Shown: positions 12,813-24,702 of the stretch, one piece after another
Layout: each line of letters starts with the position of its first letter
Numbering within the stretch: the first letter of the stretch is position 1
Assembly (NCBI RefSeq): GCF_029784155.1
Contig: NC_073693.1
Location: 361,288,863 to 361,352,862, forward strand
Direction: 5' to 3'
DNA from: Uranotaenia lowii
Taxonomy: Eukaryota > Arthropoda > Insecta > Diptera > Culicidae
DNA length: 64,000 bases
Notes under the pieces: generated by a model
What the model was told of the DNA's origin: nothing
Database searches by the model: none
What the model saw: the letters and a program-made list of their open reading frames with translations, nothing else
Position numbers and translations under genes: made by a program

Positions 12813-14775
12813 CAAGGTTTCTGCGTCATCCTCCAAAAAAATTTTAATCAATACTCGTATGAACTGCATTATTCTAATGCTTTATTTCGAAATCAATGAT
12901 GATTGTCGAGAATTATTAGCCTTTTATTATTTCAGAAATTCTTAGATAACACACAGCTGCTGCTGTCAATCGAAAAGTCGCTATTTTCATTCACAAAATT
13001 CTCGATACATGCGGTCGGTTATCAATCAAAATCTTAATGACGTGGGGAAGCAGGTCATCTCGCTCCATTCAAAACCATCAATAACGACCCCAAAAGCCGC
13101 ACGTGGACCACCCATCAAAATTCACTGGGGAAATTGAATGTGGTACTTTCGCTTACGATTTTTGCCATTCGTCTCGCCAACGAGAATCCTACCACCGGAT
13201 TACCATTCCAATAACATTAATCAAATGTGAGCCAAAAAGCACCGCAAACAAAGTAGGAACAATCAACAGGGATTATTTTCGGGACGTTTATTGAATTTTG
13301 TGCTCAATTTAACGACGTCGTTTGGCGCTATATTTATGAATTATTGGTAGGAATGGAGATCATTTCTAGGGATCTTTTTTTATTTTTCAAACCGTTTTGA
13401 TTGAATTGATGAACAATTTGGACAATCCCTTTCAAAAAACATCAATGATGACCTCAAAGATATTTTCGTTTGAAATATTTGACAGAAAAAAAAATACTGA
13501 TGGTGATTGTCTCACAAAATATGCAAATGAATTACTCCATTTTTCGTTCCCTTTCACTTCGAAATGTTAGTTAATTACAGATTCATATCATTCAAGTGAA
13601 ATGCCATGAATTTTTACGTCCAGCGCCCATCATAACCGAATTCCCCATTCTCTGTTGTAGGCATTAAGCCATCCTCTTCGAGAGTCACTTGAGTGTAAAG
13701 TATGAAGACACATGATGAGTCTAAAAATATTACCCCAATTTATCCACTTCTGAGGGCATTAGTAGTGGGGGGGAACGTAGTGTTTTTTTTCTCTACTTGC
13801 TAGCACTTGCCAGCCTTCCTAACATTCTAACGATGATGATGAACCGGCTAAGCCAAATAGAGAGCGTCGTTCTCGACCCTCGGATGGCCATTTGGACGAA
13901 GGCTTGCTCTTTTTTACTCGGACAGATTATAACAGTAGTCGGTATAGTCAAAAGTCAAACCAAACGAGCCCAGCAACTATTTTCCCACCCATCCACCCAC
14001 TAGTTGAGGGAGAAAAAAATCCTTCGGTTGGGTGTTGGGGTTTGGCTACTGAAGTCGTTAGTCGGTTGATGGGAATTCCTGGCGGCCCCAAAAGTATCCT
14101 ATCCAATGTACCACGTGTATGAATTCAGTTCGAAATGGTGTTGCTGCCATGAAAATGTCAAGTGTAATTTTTGTCGAAATTTTTCAAAGTTTTCCACCTC
14201 CTCCCACTCTTAAATGGAGCAACTTTGGGTGAAACATGAGACTTGTTGATTGAACGTGACCAATCCTCGGGAGGGCGATAACTATCTCTGGCAGAGATCG
14301 AATTGAGGTTGGCTTCCATCGATAAGCAGGTGTGAAATTGTTTTTCAAACCGGAATTTATCGACTATCGTAGTCGAAATCACAAAGCACAGAGCGGCAAT
14401 TTGCATACCTTAATTGAAACATAAACCATGTTTGTTAAATTATTTCTGATAGAATATTTCATGGGATTTTGTTTCAATTTAATACAACTTAATAATGCAA
14501 ATGCAATTTTTTCTGTTGCTTTGAAGCTGGGCCCTAACAAAGTATTTTTTTTCTATTTAATATTATTCATCACATTAATTGATCCATACACAAAATAAAA
14601 ATAAAGGACTTTGTTGCCAGTTTTGAAAATTTTGGAAATCTTTCATAAATTTTTCACGATTTTGTTAGTTAACGATTATTTCAACAATTTCAAATTGCAA
14701 ACGACTAACCCTACAGCGTTCTTGAATCGAATGCTTTTCGTTGCATTGCTCTTTGATTTTATATCATAAGGAAAT
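12813..14775. other. Non-coding DNA, no gene recognised
   Basis: Moderately AT-rich, complex sequence with no recognisable domain, tRNA or repeat shared with other parts of the window. Short open frames at 13103-13294 and 13797-14122 have nothing to support them. Confidence 0.5.
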
Positions 14776-15526
14776 GGGGAAATGGGGATAATTGATCCCC
14801 TTTTCTAATTTTCACTATACCTTTATGGAAAAAATAAGCAACTCGCCGTTTTTTGCATTTTCTGATAGCGTGTAAAACACGAAGAGGAACTAGAAGCAAT
14901 TTCGTGAGACAAAAAATTGTGATATTTTTTAAGTTAAATGAGACTTGATTCTTTTAGAGAATTCTAAAATTTTGTCTACTACCTTTGAGTCATTGCATAC
15001 TTTAAGGCGCAATTTTTTAATTTTTAGACAAATATGGTATTTGAGTCCTTTTTAACAGATAATTACTCGATAAACATTAGTTATAGAACAAAAATTAGTT
15101 ACTTCAAGATAATCAAAAATAACGATCCATTCAAAAGAAAAATATATTTTTTTAGACTCTAGGGATCAATTGAACCTATAACATACATTTTGGAAAACTT
15201 GTTCTTGAAAAAAAATCAAAATTTACTATTGCTTTGAAAATATGGTAGTTCATATTAGTCTCTAACGACTGACTATTTATGATATTTTTTTCTTTTTTTG
15301 AAGGAAACATTTTAAAGTGATAACAAAACAGATCTTCAAATTACATTTTGTGAGGTTTTTCAAACACAGTTCAATAATTAAAAAAAAAAACAATTTATTG
15401 AGATAACAGCATTTTTTTCTGTTGAACACATTTTTCTAGAACATTTGATTTTTGTAAGAAATTCCGGTTTCGAGATAAAGCGAATGAATCAAGTATCCTC
15501 AGAGATCAAGTATCCTCATTCTCCCC
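14776..15526. mobile_element. TIR element family C, copy 1
   Basis: The left end GGGGAAATGGGGATAATTG pairs with the complement of the right end, GGGGAGAATGAGGATACTTG. The right end is followed by TA. The motif GGATACTTGATC occurs twice in tandem at the right end and once at the left. The interior is homologous along its length to 17651-18601 in the same orientation. There is no coding capacity, so it is a non-autonomous element. Confidence 0.7.
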
Positions 15527-15528
15527 TA

Positions 15529-16444
15529 TAGATACGTTTATCCTAGTTGATTCTGAATGCTTATAAAATGAATGTCTACCTTCATCGGAGATTTTCATCT
15601 TTAAAAGTGAAACTTCCATCCTCGATTTGTTAATCTCTTGGAAAATGGAAATCTTTATATTCAACTTGAATAGCAAGATTTAATGTCTTTGAAATAGTTT
15701 CTCAAATCTTTTGCGATCAACGGAAGATTATCAGTAAAATTCTCTTCGAGCTGTTAAAATTGGATAACATGTATGAAGTGCACGAACTACAAATGACCTC
15801 AATTCTAACTTTTGTTTGGCTTTTTTCAACAGTAAAATTGTTGGAGTTAATAATAATAATAATTAATAATGTATTTGGAGGTTTTTCAAAGCGGGAATTT
15901 TTCTGAATTCAACCCCTAATATTGAAATATTGATCCTTATCCAGATAACAGTCTGTAAGAAATTTGACTATAATGAGACAACTCTGAAGCGACCATCAAA
16001 CGCCTAGATGTTAAAAATAAATGTAAAAATAGGTGAAAACATCCTTTGAAAAATTAAATTTATTTATTTTGGCAACACTGAAAAAAATTTAAAGCTTAAT
16101 TGAAGTAAGAATTTAAAATCTCAGAACATTTTTTTAGAGAAAGGGAAGTAGTTTTGAACTCAGGAGTGTATTCGAAAAAAAATATTCAACACTTTGTCTT
16201 GTTAATAACTTCTGCATGCATAAATGAAAATTGATGAAATTTTCAGTGAAGCTACCTATCAGTGTATTTTTTTCATGTGCAAATTTTTGTGATGTTCTGT
16301 CAAGTGGTTTATGTGATATCGTCCAATACAGAAGGTCATTGAACAATTTTTTGGGCATGATTGCGAAAAATTCAGGAAAATCCCAGTGGGAAACTGAAAA
16401 AACAACTGAAAATCAACTATTCTAAAGTTTCTATGGTAAATCGT
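15529..16444. other. Non-coding AT-rich DNA
   Basis: No gene or repeat family recognised. A short TAA/AAT microsatellite lies near 15850. Confidence 0.5.
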
Positions 16445-16720
16445 TTGAGGAGTCCAAGTAGATCTAAAAGTGTTCTTATTTATTCAAATTTTTACCATTC
16501 ATGAAGTGAAGATTACGAATTCCATGAAATTAGGGAATATTAGAAGTTTTATCAAGCGCGACAATTTTTTTTCTACAAGTTCATCTGCAATAAAAAAAAA
16601 GCTGCCTGCCGTTAATAAAAACAAAATACGGTGGTCACATCGTGCGCAAAATATTAAAAACGCTAGAGGGGGAATATTTTGAAAAAATCGTGTTCTCAAG
16701 CTTTGGAGTGATTTCAGTAA
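16445..16720. repeat. Dispersed repeat H, copy 1
   Basis: Collinear with 45885-46200. Shared landmarks are GATCTAAAAGTG, ATTCCATGA, AAGCGC and AAATACGGTGGnC, followed by CGTGCnCAAAATA. There is no readable protein. It is probably an old transposon fragment; its ends cannot be set from two diverged copies. Confidence 0.55.
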
Positions 16721-17648
16721 GAATTTTCATTAGTTCTTGAAAATTGCGGACTCGAAAGAACTAGAATTTTCGATTTTGTTCAATTAGGATTGTATGAAAG
16801 TTTTTTGCATACAAGATTTTACATTTTTTACCTGTTTCTGTCGTTTACAACTTCTAACACAAATATGTTTTGGTTTTTTTGTATGGCCTACCGAAATAAA
16901 TGTCCATTACCTTTTTTTTCATTTCTAATCGTCGTTACCAGCAGCCTAAAATGAATTAATTTGTGATATTACTTAAAATGATCAGAAATCGCTTTTTGAA
17001 TAGACTTTTATGAAATTTCACATTTGACTAGACTCAGTAAATAACATAATTTGATGATGTTTATAAAGAAATTTGAAAGTTGCCAAATCAAAAGTACCTC
17101 TAGCATTAAATTAAAGTATATTAAACTATCTAGCTTTGTGAATAATCCATAATACTTTAGTGGCGAATGTTTCGAATACTTTTTTATGACATCGTAATCA
17201 ATCATTCAGAAAACTCCAAAAATTTGGATGAATTTTATTCCAAATTCTGGTGGATCATTTCGTCAATATGCAGTCACTTTCAAAATCGTGCGTTTTAAAC
17301 TTTGCCCTTCCATAACTTTTTCATGCAATGGTATTTTTTCTTCAAACTTTTTACAACAGTTAGATAAACTATCTTACTGTTAAATGACCAAATTTGGCGT
17401 TTCTTGAGTCTTTGAGATTTGAGATACAGTACTCCTTCGAAAATTTGACTTTTTGGACTTCTTTCATTCAAACTGTGATGTCTTACATACTACTCAACGC
17501 AACTGCTTATGAAAGACCCCTCACTTGAGTAAAAAGTTCGAAAAGGAGGAAGCAGAGGTGGGGGTCTGTCAAATACAAATTCTTAACTTCCGGTAACCCT
17601 AAAACTAAGTTTTGCAAGTGTAGCAAATTGGATGTACATAGATCAATA
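16721..17648. other. Non-coding AT-rich DNA
   Basis: Nothing recognised in this stretch beyond short, unsupported open frames. Confidence 0.5.
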
Positions 17649-17650
17649 TA

Positions 17651-18601
17651 GGAAAAAATGGGGATACTCGATCCCCTTTTCTTATTTTTATCATATCTTT
17701 TTGAAAAAAATTAGTCGTCTTTTGCATTTTCTGACAGCGTGTAATTTCAAATTTATATGCTCCAAAACTTGGAACGCGAGATGAACCCGTAGATGAACTA
17801 GAAGCATTTTCAGCTAGAAAAAATAGCAATATTTTTGAAGTTAAGGGAGACTTGATCCCTTATTGAAGGAGACTAGATAGTTCATTCCGGAAGCCCTAGT
17901 CCTTGGAAAAAATCGAACAAACTTTGAAAAAAGCATGTCAATTGACTATTTTGGTCATGTTTTTTTTTCTCATTTCACAATTTATAAATGTCAAAAAAAA
18001 TAAAATTCCAAAACTTTGTCTCAACTCTAGTGTAATTGCATACTTTTAGGCGCTATTTTCTGAATTTAAGAGATAATCAACTTTCTTAGCCCTTCTTCCC
18101 AGACAATTATTGTATAAATATCAGTTATTGGATAAATAAATCGTTATCTTGTAATCAGCAATGATCACGATCCATTTAGAAGAAAAATAACTTTTTGAAC
18201 TCTAGGGATCAATCGAACCCATAATGAACATTTAAGAAAACTTTATCTGAAAATAGCTGAGAATTTACCATTGATTTGAAAATATGGCATTATGAAGTTC
18301 ATATTACACTCTAACGATTTATTTATTGGAATATATATTTTTGTTTTAATTTTTTCATGTAAGAAACATTTTAAAGTGTTTAAAAAAGATCTTCAAGTCG
18401 CATTTTGTGAATTTTTTCAAACAAATTTAAATAACTAAAATAAATATTTTGTTAAATTTTTTTTTACCTTAATGCATACATGTTTTGCTCCATTTAGCAC
18501 ATTTTTCTAGAATATTTGATCCTTGTAAGTCATTCCAGTTTCGAGATATACATAGCTAAGGAATCAAGTATCCCCAAGGATCAAGTATCCTCATTCTCCC
18601 C
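17651..18601. mobile_element. TIR element family C, copy 2 (951 bp)
   Basis: The left end (GGAAAAAATGGGGATACTCG) and the complement of the right end (GGGGAGAATGAGGATACTTG) are inverted repeats flanked by TA at 17649-17650 and 18602-18603. Subterminal GGATACTTGATCC is repeated at the right end. It aligns with copy 1 (14776-15526) throughout and is about 200 bp longer, so one copy has lost or gained internal sequence. No transposase. Confidence 0.75.
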
Positions 18602-18603
18602 TA

Positions 18604-19409
18604 CATGTATTAGAAAAAGGATTGGAATGGAAAGTCTTAGAGCTTGGATTCAAAGTTTATAATATTTCTTGATAATTTTCTTAATAATCTTGAATGTATT
18701 CAATTTGACCTGTTTTTGGGATAGGGGCATGTTACAAACATGATGGGGGCATATTAAAAAACTCTTTTATTTCACTTTCTAAATTATTTAAAATCATTCA
18801 CAAAATCAAAAATTAAGATTGTTATTTCAAGTCCTCTTTTTACAAGAGGAAGAATGACAATATTTGTTGAAATCCTCTCTAAATTAATAAAATAAAACAA
18901 AATGGACATAGTAATCCTTCCTAAAACCTTAAGTTTTTGTTTTGAGCTTCTGTACTTAGAATTATTATAAGTCAAAATATTTCATCAATAGAAACCAAAA
19001 GCTTAAGTGAATTTTAAAACCTGAGTTTGAAAATTCATAAAATTCTTTCATATATTATGTTGAAAGCGTATTTCCATAAAAATGCACTGATTCGAATTGT
19101 TTTGATTGTAGAGATGATGAATGATATACAGATAATAAATCAAACTTAATAAAAATAAATCATTCGATTTGTTTTTTTTTAAAGACAGCTCTTGATGCAT
19201 TTGAATTTCAAGACAGTTTGTTCATGCTATCCTTTCTTGCTCACTTGCTTTGTTGTACTCTCTTATCTTCAACTTTCTCTCAACAAGCTTGATGATTAAT
19301 AAGAAGAGCTGCTTTCTCAAATTGCCTTAAAATTCCAAGTTGTCTTTTGACTCACTTGAATTATGAACAATTCATTCAAACTCTCCTCTCGCAATGATTG
19401 TTCTTTTTT
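18604..19409. other. Non-coding DNA
   Basis: No gene recognised. The last 200 bases contain CTTTCTC/CTTGCT-rich strings that may be decayed outer units of the adjacent minisatellite. Confidence 0.45.
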
Positions 19410-20120
19410 CCAAGCTGTTCTTTAATCCGCTCAATTTCCCATTTGGTAAGAAATTTAGGCTATCCTCTGAACTCGCCTTTAAATTTCAAGCTATTCATTT
19501 AATTCGATTGAAATTCTTATCAGCTACTCAGGCTATCTCCTCTGAATTAACTTTTCGATTTCAAGCTGTCCTCTCTTCTCGCTTGAATTCTTATCAATAA
19601 CTCAGGCCGTCCTCTCAATTCGCCTCTCGTTTTCAAGCTGTCCTCTCAACTCGCTTGTTTTTTCATCGATTACTTAGGCTGTCCTCTTAACTCGCCATTC
19701 GATTCCAAGCTGTTCTCTCAACTCGCTTGTTTTCTCTTTAGTTACAAGGCTGTCCTCTCAACTGGCTTTTCGATTCAAAGCTGTCCTCTCAACTTGCTTG
19801 TTTTCTCATTAGTTACTCAGGCTGTCCTCTCCTCGCCTTTCGATGTCAAGCTGTCCTCTCAACTCGCTTTTTCATCAATAACTCAGGCTGTCCTCTCAAC
19901 TCGCTTTTCGATTTCAAGCTGTCCTCCCGAATCGCTTGATTTCTTATCAATAACTCAGGCTGTCCTCTCAACTCGCCTTTAAATTTTATGCTGTCCTCCA
20001 AATTCGCGCAATTGTTTCTTAAACGTTCAGGCTGTCCTCTCAACTCGCCTTCCAATTTCAAGCTGTCTTCTCAACTCGCTTGAAATTGTGAACGTGATCA
20101 AGCTGTTCTTACAACTCGCT
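19410..20120. repeat. 72-bp minisatellite, about 10 units
   Basis: Each unit has two halves, one starting AGGCTGTCCTCTCAACTCGC and one starting AAGCTGTCCTCTCAACTCGC, separated by TTTTCGATTTC and by a longer A/T stretch ending ATCAATAACTC. Central units are best conserved and outer ones decay. Because 72 is divisible by three, the minus strand reads in frame as a 24-residue protein repeat containing ELRGQPELL. I treat that as a by-product, since no start, signal or flanking coding sequence exists. Confidence 0.85.
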
Positions 20121-20450
20121 TTATATTTTATTTTTAATCTCATTTCGGCATTATTTAATAAGCCGCTCATTTTCCAAAAAAAAATCCTGTTATTTATCAC
20201 ATATGGCACTAAATATTTACTTCAACTACTTCTCACTTAAGGAGTATTTCAATTACTCATTTTAGTACGTTGCCGCGATGTCGGGTAAATCCATTCACAC
20301 ATCAACTAAAATAAATCAAAATTATAGGCAACGCACAATGGGGAAAAAGTGTATAAACCGCGAAGAAATTCAATATATCCCCTCCTACACGTGATTTTTT
20401 CTGAGGAATCGAATGAAGGCTATTTGCGCAATCGAACGCTTTGGAAAATG

Positions 20451-20546
20451 GAGCTATGGCTGTTTTCAACCACTATTTCCCTACATTTTTCGATTGATTC
20501 AGAAAAAACAAGTTCTGATTTGGAAATTTTGAACCAAATGAGATTT
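20451..20546. repeat. Flank repeat F, copy 1
   Basis: The 95 bases left of the first family-A element (CTATGGCTGTTTT... TTTCCCTACATTTT...) are matched by 22841-22935, immediately right of the second family-A element. The pair therefore brackets the tandem elements. Confidence 0.6.
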
Positions 20547-21526
20547 AAGGTAAAACTGTACAAAACGCACCAGCTAAGCATAATTGCAATTTATAGCGAT
20601 ACCAATCATTAAAGAACCAAATTGAAAGTTGACGACGATTCAAGGATGAAATTTACGTATTATCGAAAAGAAAAAATATGATAAAAACTCGATTTTGACC
20701 ATATTTTTGTAAAAAAAACTAAAACAGCCAGAAAACAAACCGCGGGGTAGAATGCCAAAACTTGTACACAGAACGCACCAAACAAACTACCATTCTTTTT
20801 CTAAAAATCATTTTGCATTGCTAAACTCATCGAAAATTTCGCATTTCAAAATACACTTTTTTATATCCTTAAATATAAAACGCCTTCAAGTAGGCAACGA
20901 AATTCAATTTTTTTGACTGATATAGTGATATCGCGGCAAACTTGGCGGCCGATAATTTTTTCGAATCGAATATTGGTGCACCGTTTTAACTCGAACAAGG
21001 ACGAAATTTGTTATAATTATGCATTGTTATCGTAATTTGGGATTCAGCAAATAAAAAGAATGTCATTTTGTTTTGATATTCGGGATTTCTCAAAAGTTAA
21101 CAGCATTCAAAATTTGAGCGTCACGTGGTCTTGTGGGCATTCGGCCCCAATTTTCATATGATTGATTTTTGATAAAATTTGTAGGAAGTTAATAAAATAC
21201 AACAAAATATTTATAGTCTTCCGAAAGTACACATGAGTTGTAAAACGATAAGCTGTAGTTTGGTCAGATTGCGCAGACTGTTTTACCATAAAACCTTATA
21301 TGTTACTTATGAAAAATTACAAGTTTCACGCTGATTTCATTAACTCCTCTGTTTCTAAGAACTAAAGTAGATTTTGTGAACTTTTCATCTATTGAGTGAT
21401 GAAAAAGCTTGTTTGCTACAATAAAAATGAAGATAAACATCATTCGAAGCCGTAGGTTAGTGTATATTTGAGATAGAATGACATGGGCCACCTTACCCCG
21501 CTGGTGCGTCTTGTATAGTTTTCCCC
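20547..21526. mobile_element. TIR element family A, copy 1 (980 bp)
   Basis: The left end GGTAAAACTGTACAAAACGC and the complement of the right end (GGGGAAAACTATACAAGACG, then CACCAGC) are inverted repeats; the right end is followed by TA. The motif GAACGCACCAAAC recurs internally. There is no coding capacity. A second copy in the same orientation starts 60 bp downstream. Copy 1 lacks the ~90 bp present in copy 2 at 21824-21915 and lacks the SINE. Confidence 0.8.
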
Positions 21527-21586
21527 TATTTTGTGTGTTTTTTTTTATTTAATTTGAGTCACCCCATGCATCGTAAAATGGAGGTA

Positions 21587-22839
21587 GGGTAAAACCGTAC
21601 AAGACGCACCAGCTAAGCATTATTGCTATTTACAGCGATACCAATCATTTAAGAACCAAATTGAAAGTTGGTGACGATTCAAGGATGAAATTTTCGTATT
21701 ATCGAAAAGAAAAAAATACGATTAAAACACGATTTTGACTATATTTTTGTAAAAAAAACTAAAACAGCCGAAAACAAATCGCGGGGTAGAACGCCAAAAC
21801 AAGTGGACAGAACGCACCAAACATGAAGGGCGGTAAGAAATAGAACAATTATTTTACGGAATGTAATTATTGTAACACCAAATGTTTAATTACATGTTCA
21901 TCGTATTTTTGTAAACTACCATTTTTTGGCTAAAAATCATTTAGCATTGCTAAACTCATCGAAAATTTCGCTTTTCAAAATAACCTTTTTTATATCCTTA
22001 TAGATAAAACGCCTTCAAGTAGGCAACGAAATTCAATTTTTTGGCCTGATATGGTGATATCGCGGAAAACATGACGGCCGATTTTTTTTTCGAGCCGAAT
22101 ATTGGTGCACCGTTTTAACTCGAACAAGGATAAAATATGTTATAATTATGCATTGTTATCGTAATTTGGTAGTCAGCAAATAAAAAGAATGGCATTTTGT
22201 TTTGATATTCGGGATTTCTCAAAAGTTAACAGCATTCAAAATTTGAGCCTAAAACACGTGGTCTTGTGGGCATTCTGCCCCAATTTTAATATGAATGATT
22301 TTCGACAAAAATTTGTAGGAAGTTAATAAAATACAACAAATTATTTATAGTCTTCCGAAAGTGCACATGAGTGGTAAAACGATAAGCTGTAGTTTGATCA
22401 GCTTGCGCAGGCTGTTTTACCATAAAACCTTATATGTTACTTATGAAAAATTACAAGTTTCACGCTGATTCCATTAATTCCTCAGTTTCTAAGAACTAAA
22501 GTAGACTTAAAGACATACACCGTCTTAGCCGATTTGGGCTCTACAGACTGAATAAATGACGTGGACAACTTAAGATTAACATTTAACACCCAGTACCGAG
22601 ATGGGAATCGAACCCATACCATCAGCGGACCAGCGATTACCGTCTTACCACGCTAACCACTCGACCACCGAGACGTACAGATGACTTTGTGAACTTTTCA
22701 TCTATTGAATGATGAAAAAGCTTGTTTGCTACAATACAAATGAAGAAAAACATCATTCGAAGCCGTAGGTTAGTGTATATTTGAGAAATAATGGCATGGG
22801 CCATCTTACCACGCTGGTGCGTCTTGTACAGTTTTCCCC
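21587..22839. mobile_element. TIR element family A, copy 2, with nested SINE
   Basis: The left end GGGTAAAACCGTACAAGACG and the complement of the right end GGGGAAAACTGTACAAGACG are near-perfect inverted repeats, flanked by TA at 21585-21586 and 22840-22841. It aligns along its length with copy 1. It differs by an extra ~90 bp at 21824-21915 and by a SINE at 22509-22680. No transposase is encoded. Confidence 0.85.
22509..22680 (-). mobile_element. tRNA-derived SINE
   Basis: On the minus strand the element starts with a tRNA-like head. Box A is seen in GTGGTCGAGTGGTTAGCG and box B in GGTTCGATTCCC, separated by about 40 bases. Beyond it lies a non-tRNA body ending TGTCTTTAA at the left. The homologous position in family-A copy 1 (near 21370) is uninterrupted, which defines the insertion. 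The flanks GTAGACTT and GATGACTT look like a slightly decayed target duplication. Pol III would transcribe it, and a partner LINE would mobilise it in trans. Confidence 0.85.
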
Positions 22840-22840
22840 T

Positions 22841-22935
22841 ATGGCTGTTTTTACCTTCAACTTTCCTACATTTTAATGAGACTTCAGAAAAAGCATGTTC
22901 GGACTTGAAAATTTGGACAAAATGATACGTATCTT
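22841..22935. repeat. Flank repeat F, copy 2
   Basis: Matches 20451-20546, sharing CTATGGCTGTTTT, a run like TTTCCTACATTTT, and TTCAGAAAAA. It follows directly after the TA target site of family-A copy 2. Confidence 0.55.
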
Positions 22936-24622
22936 ACGTTTTTTTCTCGAAAAAAATCACACATTAGAAAGGTTCCATTTGCTTTTTCTTAACTATATTT
23001 AAAATCATGGGAAATTGAGACTGAACAGCCATAACTCCACTTTGAAAATGACCTCCAAATTTTGTGAATCCGGCGGACAAGCTGCTTCAAATAGCAGGGT
23101 CGGTTCTTCTCAAACTTCATCTTCATTTGGGGGGGGGGAATGGGGGGGGACTCCTGAGGGGTGCGAACGCAAAAAAAAACTGCTTCAAAGCGCGAAACAT
23201 TCGCAGTTCTCATTTTGGAAAAAATCTGGAAACGAATTGAAAGCAGTAGTCAGCTGACATTGACAACCCTGCTCTCAAAGTGAAATAAAAAACCCAATTA
23301 TACTGTATCGATCTCAAGTAATAGTGTCCACGCTCTTATGTAACTGACTGTAAATTGAAGATTTGAATAGGAAGGATTTCAATTTGAAGCATCTGCTCCC
23401 CGAGTGTCTAGCTTTAAGCGCTTTTAAAACAATTAAACCAAATAGTAGCTATCCCATCAGTATTTGATAAAACTCGATCGTTAAAAAGTACTTAGTGCAC
23501 CCGGCGAATAACTCGGCGGCGCTTCGGGTCGCGTACGCATTTTCCAAACAAGCCATTCAGAGATAGTTTTTGTTTGCATTTGACGATACCCATCGTTCGT
23601 TATAGAGGTCGTTAAATTGCCTAAAGTCCCGTTTCAGAATGTTTACCCCCGGTACATTTCCCAGCCCCCGCTCCATTTTGGGGTGACCACAACATGCCAT
23701 CAACAACCATCCTCGAGGGAGTGTCCCCGGCCTATCTGCATTAGGGAATCCGTCCACGAGGACCAAGACCACTTGGCGGTCGTGTCGTTTGGTTGGAGGG
23801 GAACTATGTGGTTTTTTTTGTTTCGTTGCTTCCTCTTTTTTGATGTCCTCTGCCAGAATCGGGGGACTGTTTTTGTGGTGCGTGATTTTAATTAAAATAT
23901 AGTCCTGATGATTATCAGGATTTGTGTAGCGTGGAAAGAGTTTGGGGTTGTTATTTTTATTCCACGGGCAAGAAACCTATGCAGTGTGTATGGTATAGTT
24001 AATGCTGCTGTCTCTGCTGGTGTTGATGGTGTCCATGTCAAGGTTTCGCCCACGTGGTGATAAAAAACATATTTCCAGCGGCACTCCAAGCGTGTTCCGA
24101 ATGGCTGGTTGGATCTTTTTTTTCAGTCGTTGTTCCTACCTTTCCGTTATCGTGAAGGTTAAACTGAAGGATAATGTATGAACCAACACGTTCCACTTTT
24201 CTGGTTGTCTGAACAAGGCTCTAAGTGTGTTTCTGTGTATGTGGGCATGGTGGCTGTATGTGCGTGTGCTCGTTTCATGGACGAGGAAATGCCTCCTCAT
24301 ACATGATGTATATTTTATGATGCCACTGATCGTTGATGGAATTGCTTCATTTTTTGGGCCTCGACGATTGTTCTTATTCTCGTTGCGGTTTTATGATATG
24401 GGAGATGACGTTGGATATTTCCTGTGAATCTTTTTTAATCAACCAATTTGTAGTCTGCGCGGATCTAGCTTTACCGGGCTAGCTAGGTAAATGTTCCGAA
24501 TGGAATTAGGATTTGTTTTATATCTGACGGATTACTTACAGCTACATATCAGGGATTCGGCTCAGAAGTATTTTTACCTGAAAAAAAAAGAAATAAAGTA
24601 TTATAAAAGATGAATACTTTTG
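22936..24622. other. Non-coding DNA, no gene recognised
   Basis: Complex sequence with two adjacent G-runs at 23129-23149 and no recognisable coding domain. Short frames near 23617-23895 and 24227-24427 have nothing to support them. Confidence 0.45.
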
Positions 24623-24630
24623 ATATACTT

Positions 24631-24683
24631 TTTTTTTATTTTAAGAGACTTTCAGCTTTTGGCTGGTTCGTTTCTGGAAGTTT
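24631..24683 (-). mobile_element. Severely truncated LINE 3' tail
   Basis: The minus strand ends in AACCAGCCAAAAGCTGAAAG, then TCTCTTAAAATAAAAAAAA. The same tail occurs at 38355-38407 and next to the gap at 29257. It is flanked by ATATACTT at 24623-24630 and 24684-24691, an 8-bp target duplication. Only about 53 bp remain, so no family can be named from protein. Confidence 0.6.
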
Positions 24684-24702
24684 ATATACTTGGTAGAGTA
24701 GG

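Noticed and set aside
23129..23149. G-quadruplex from adjacent G-runs
   Set aside because: Only two long G-tracts are present; four properly spaced tracts are not clear.
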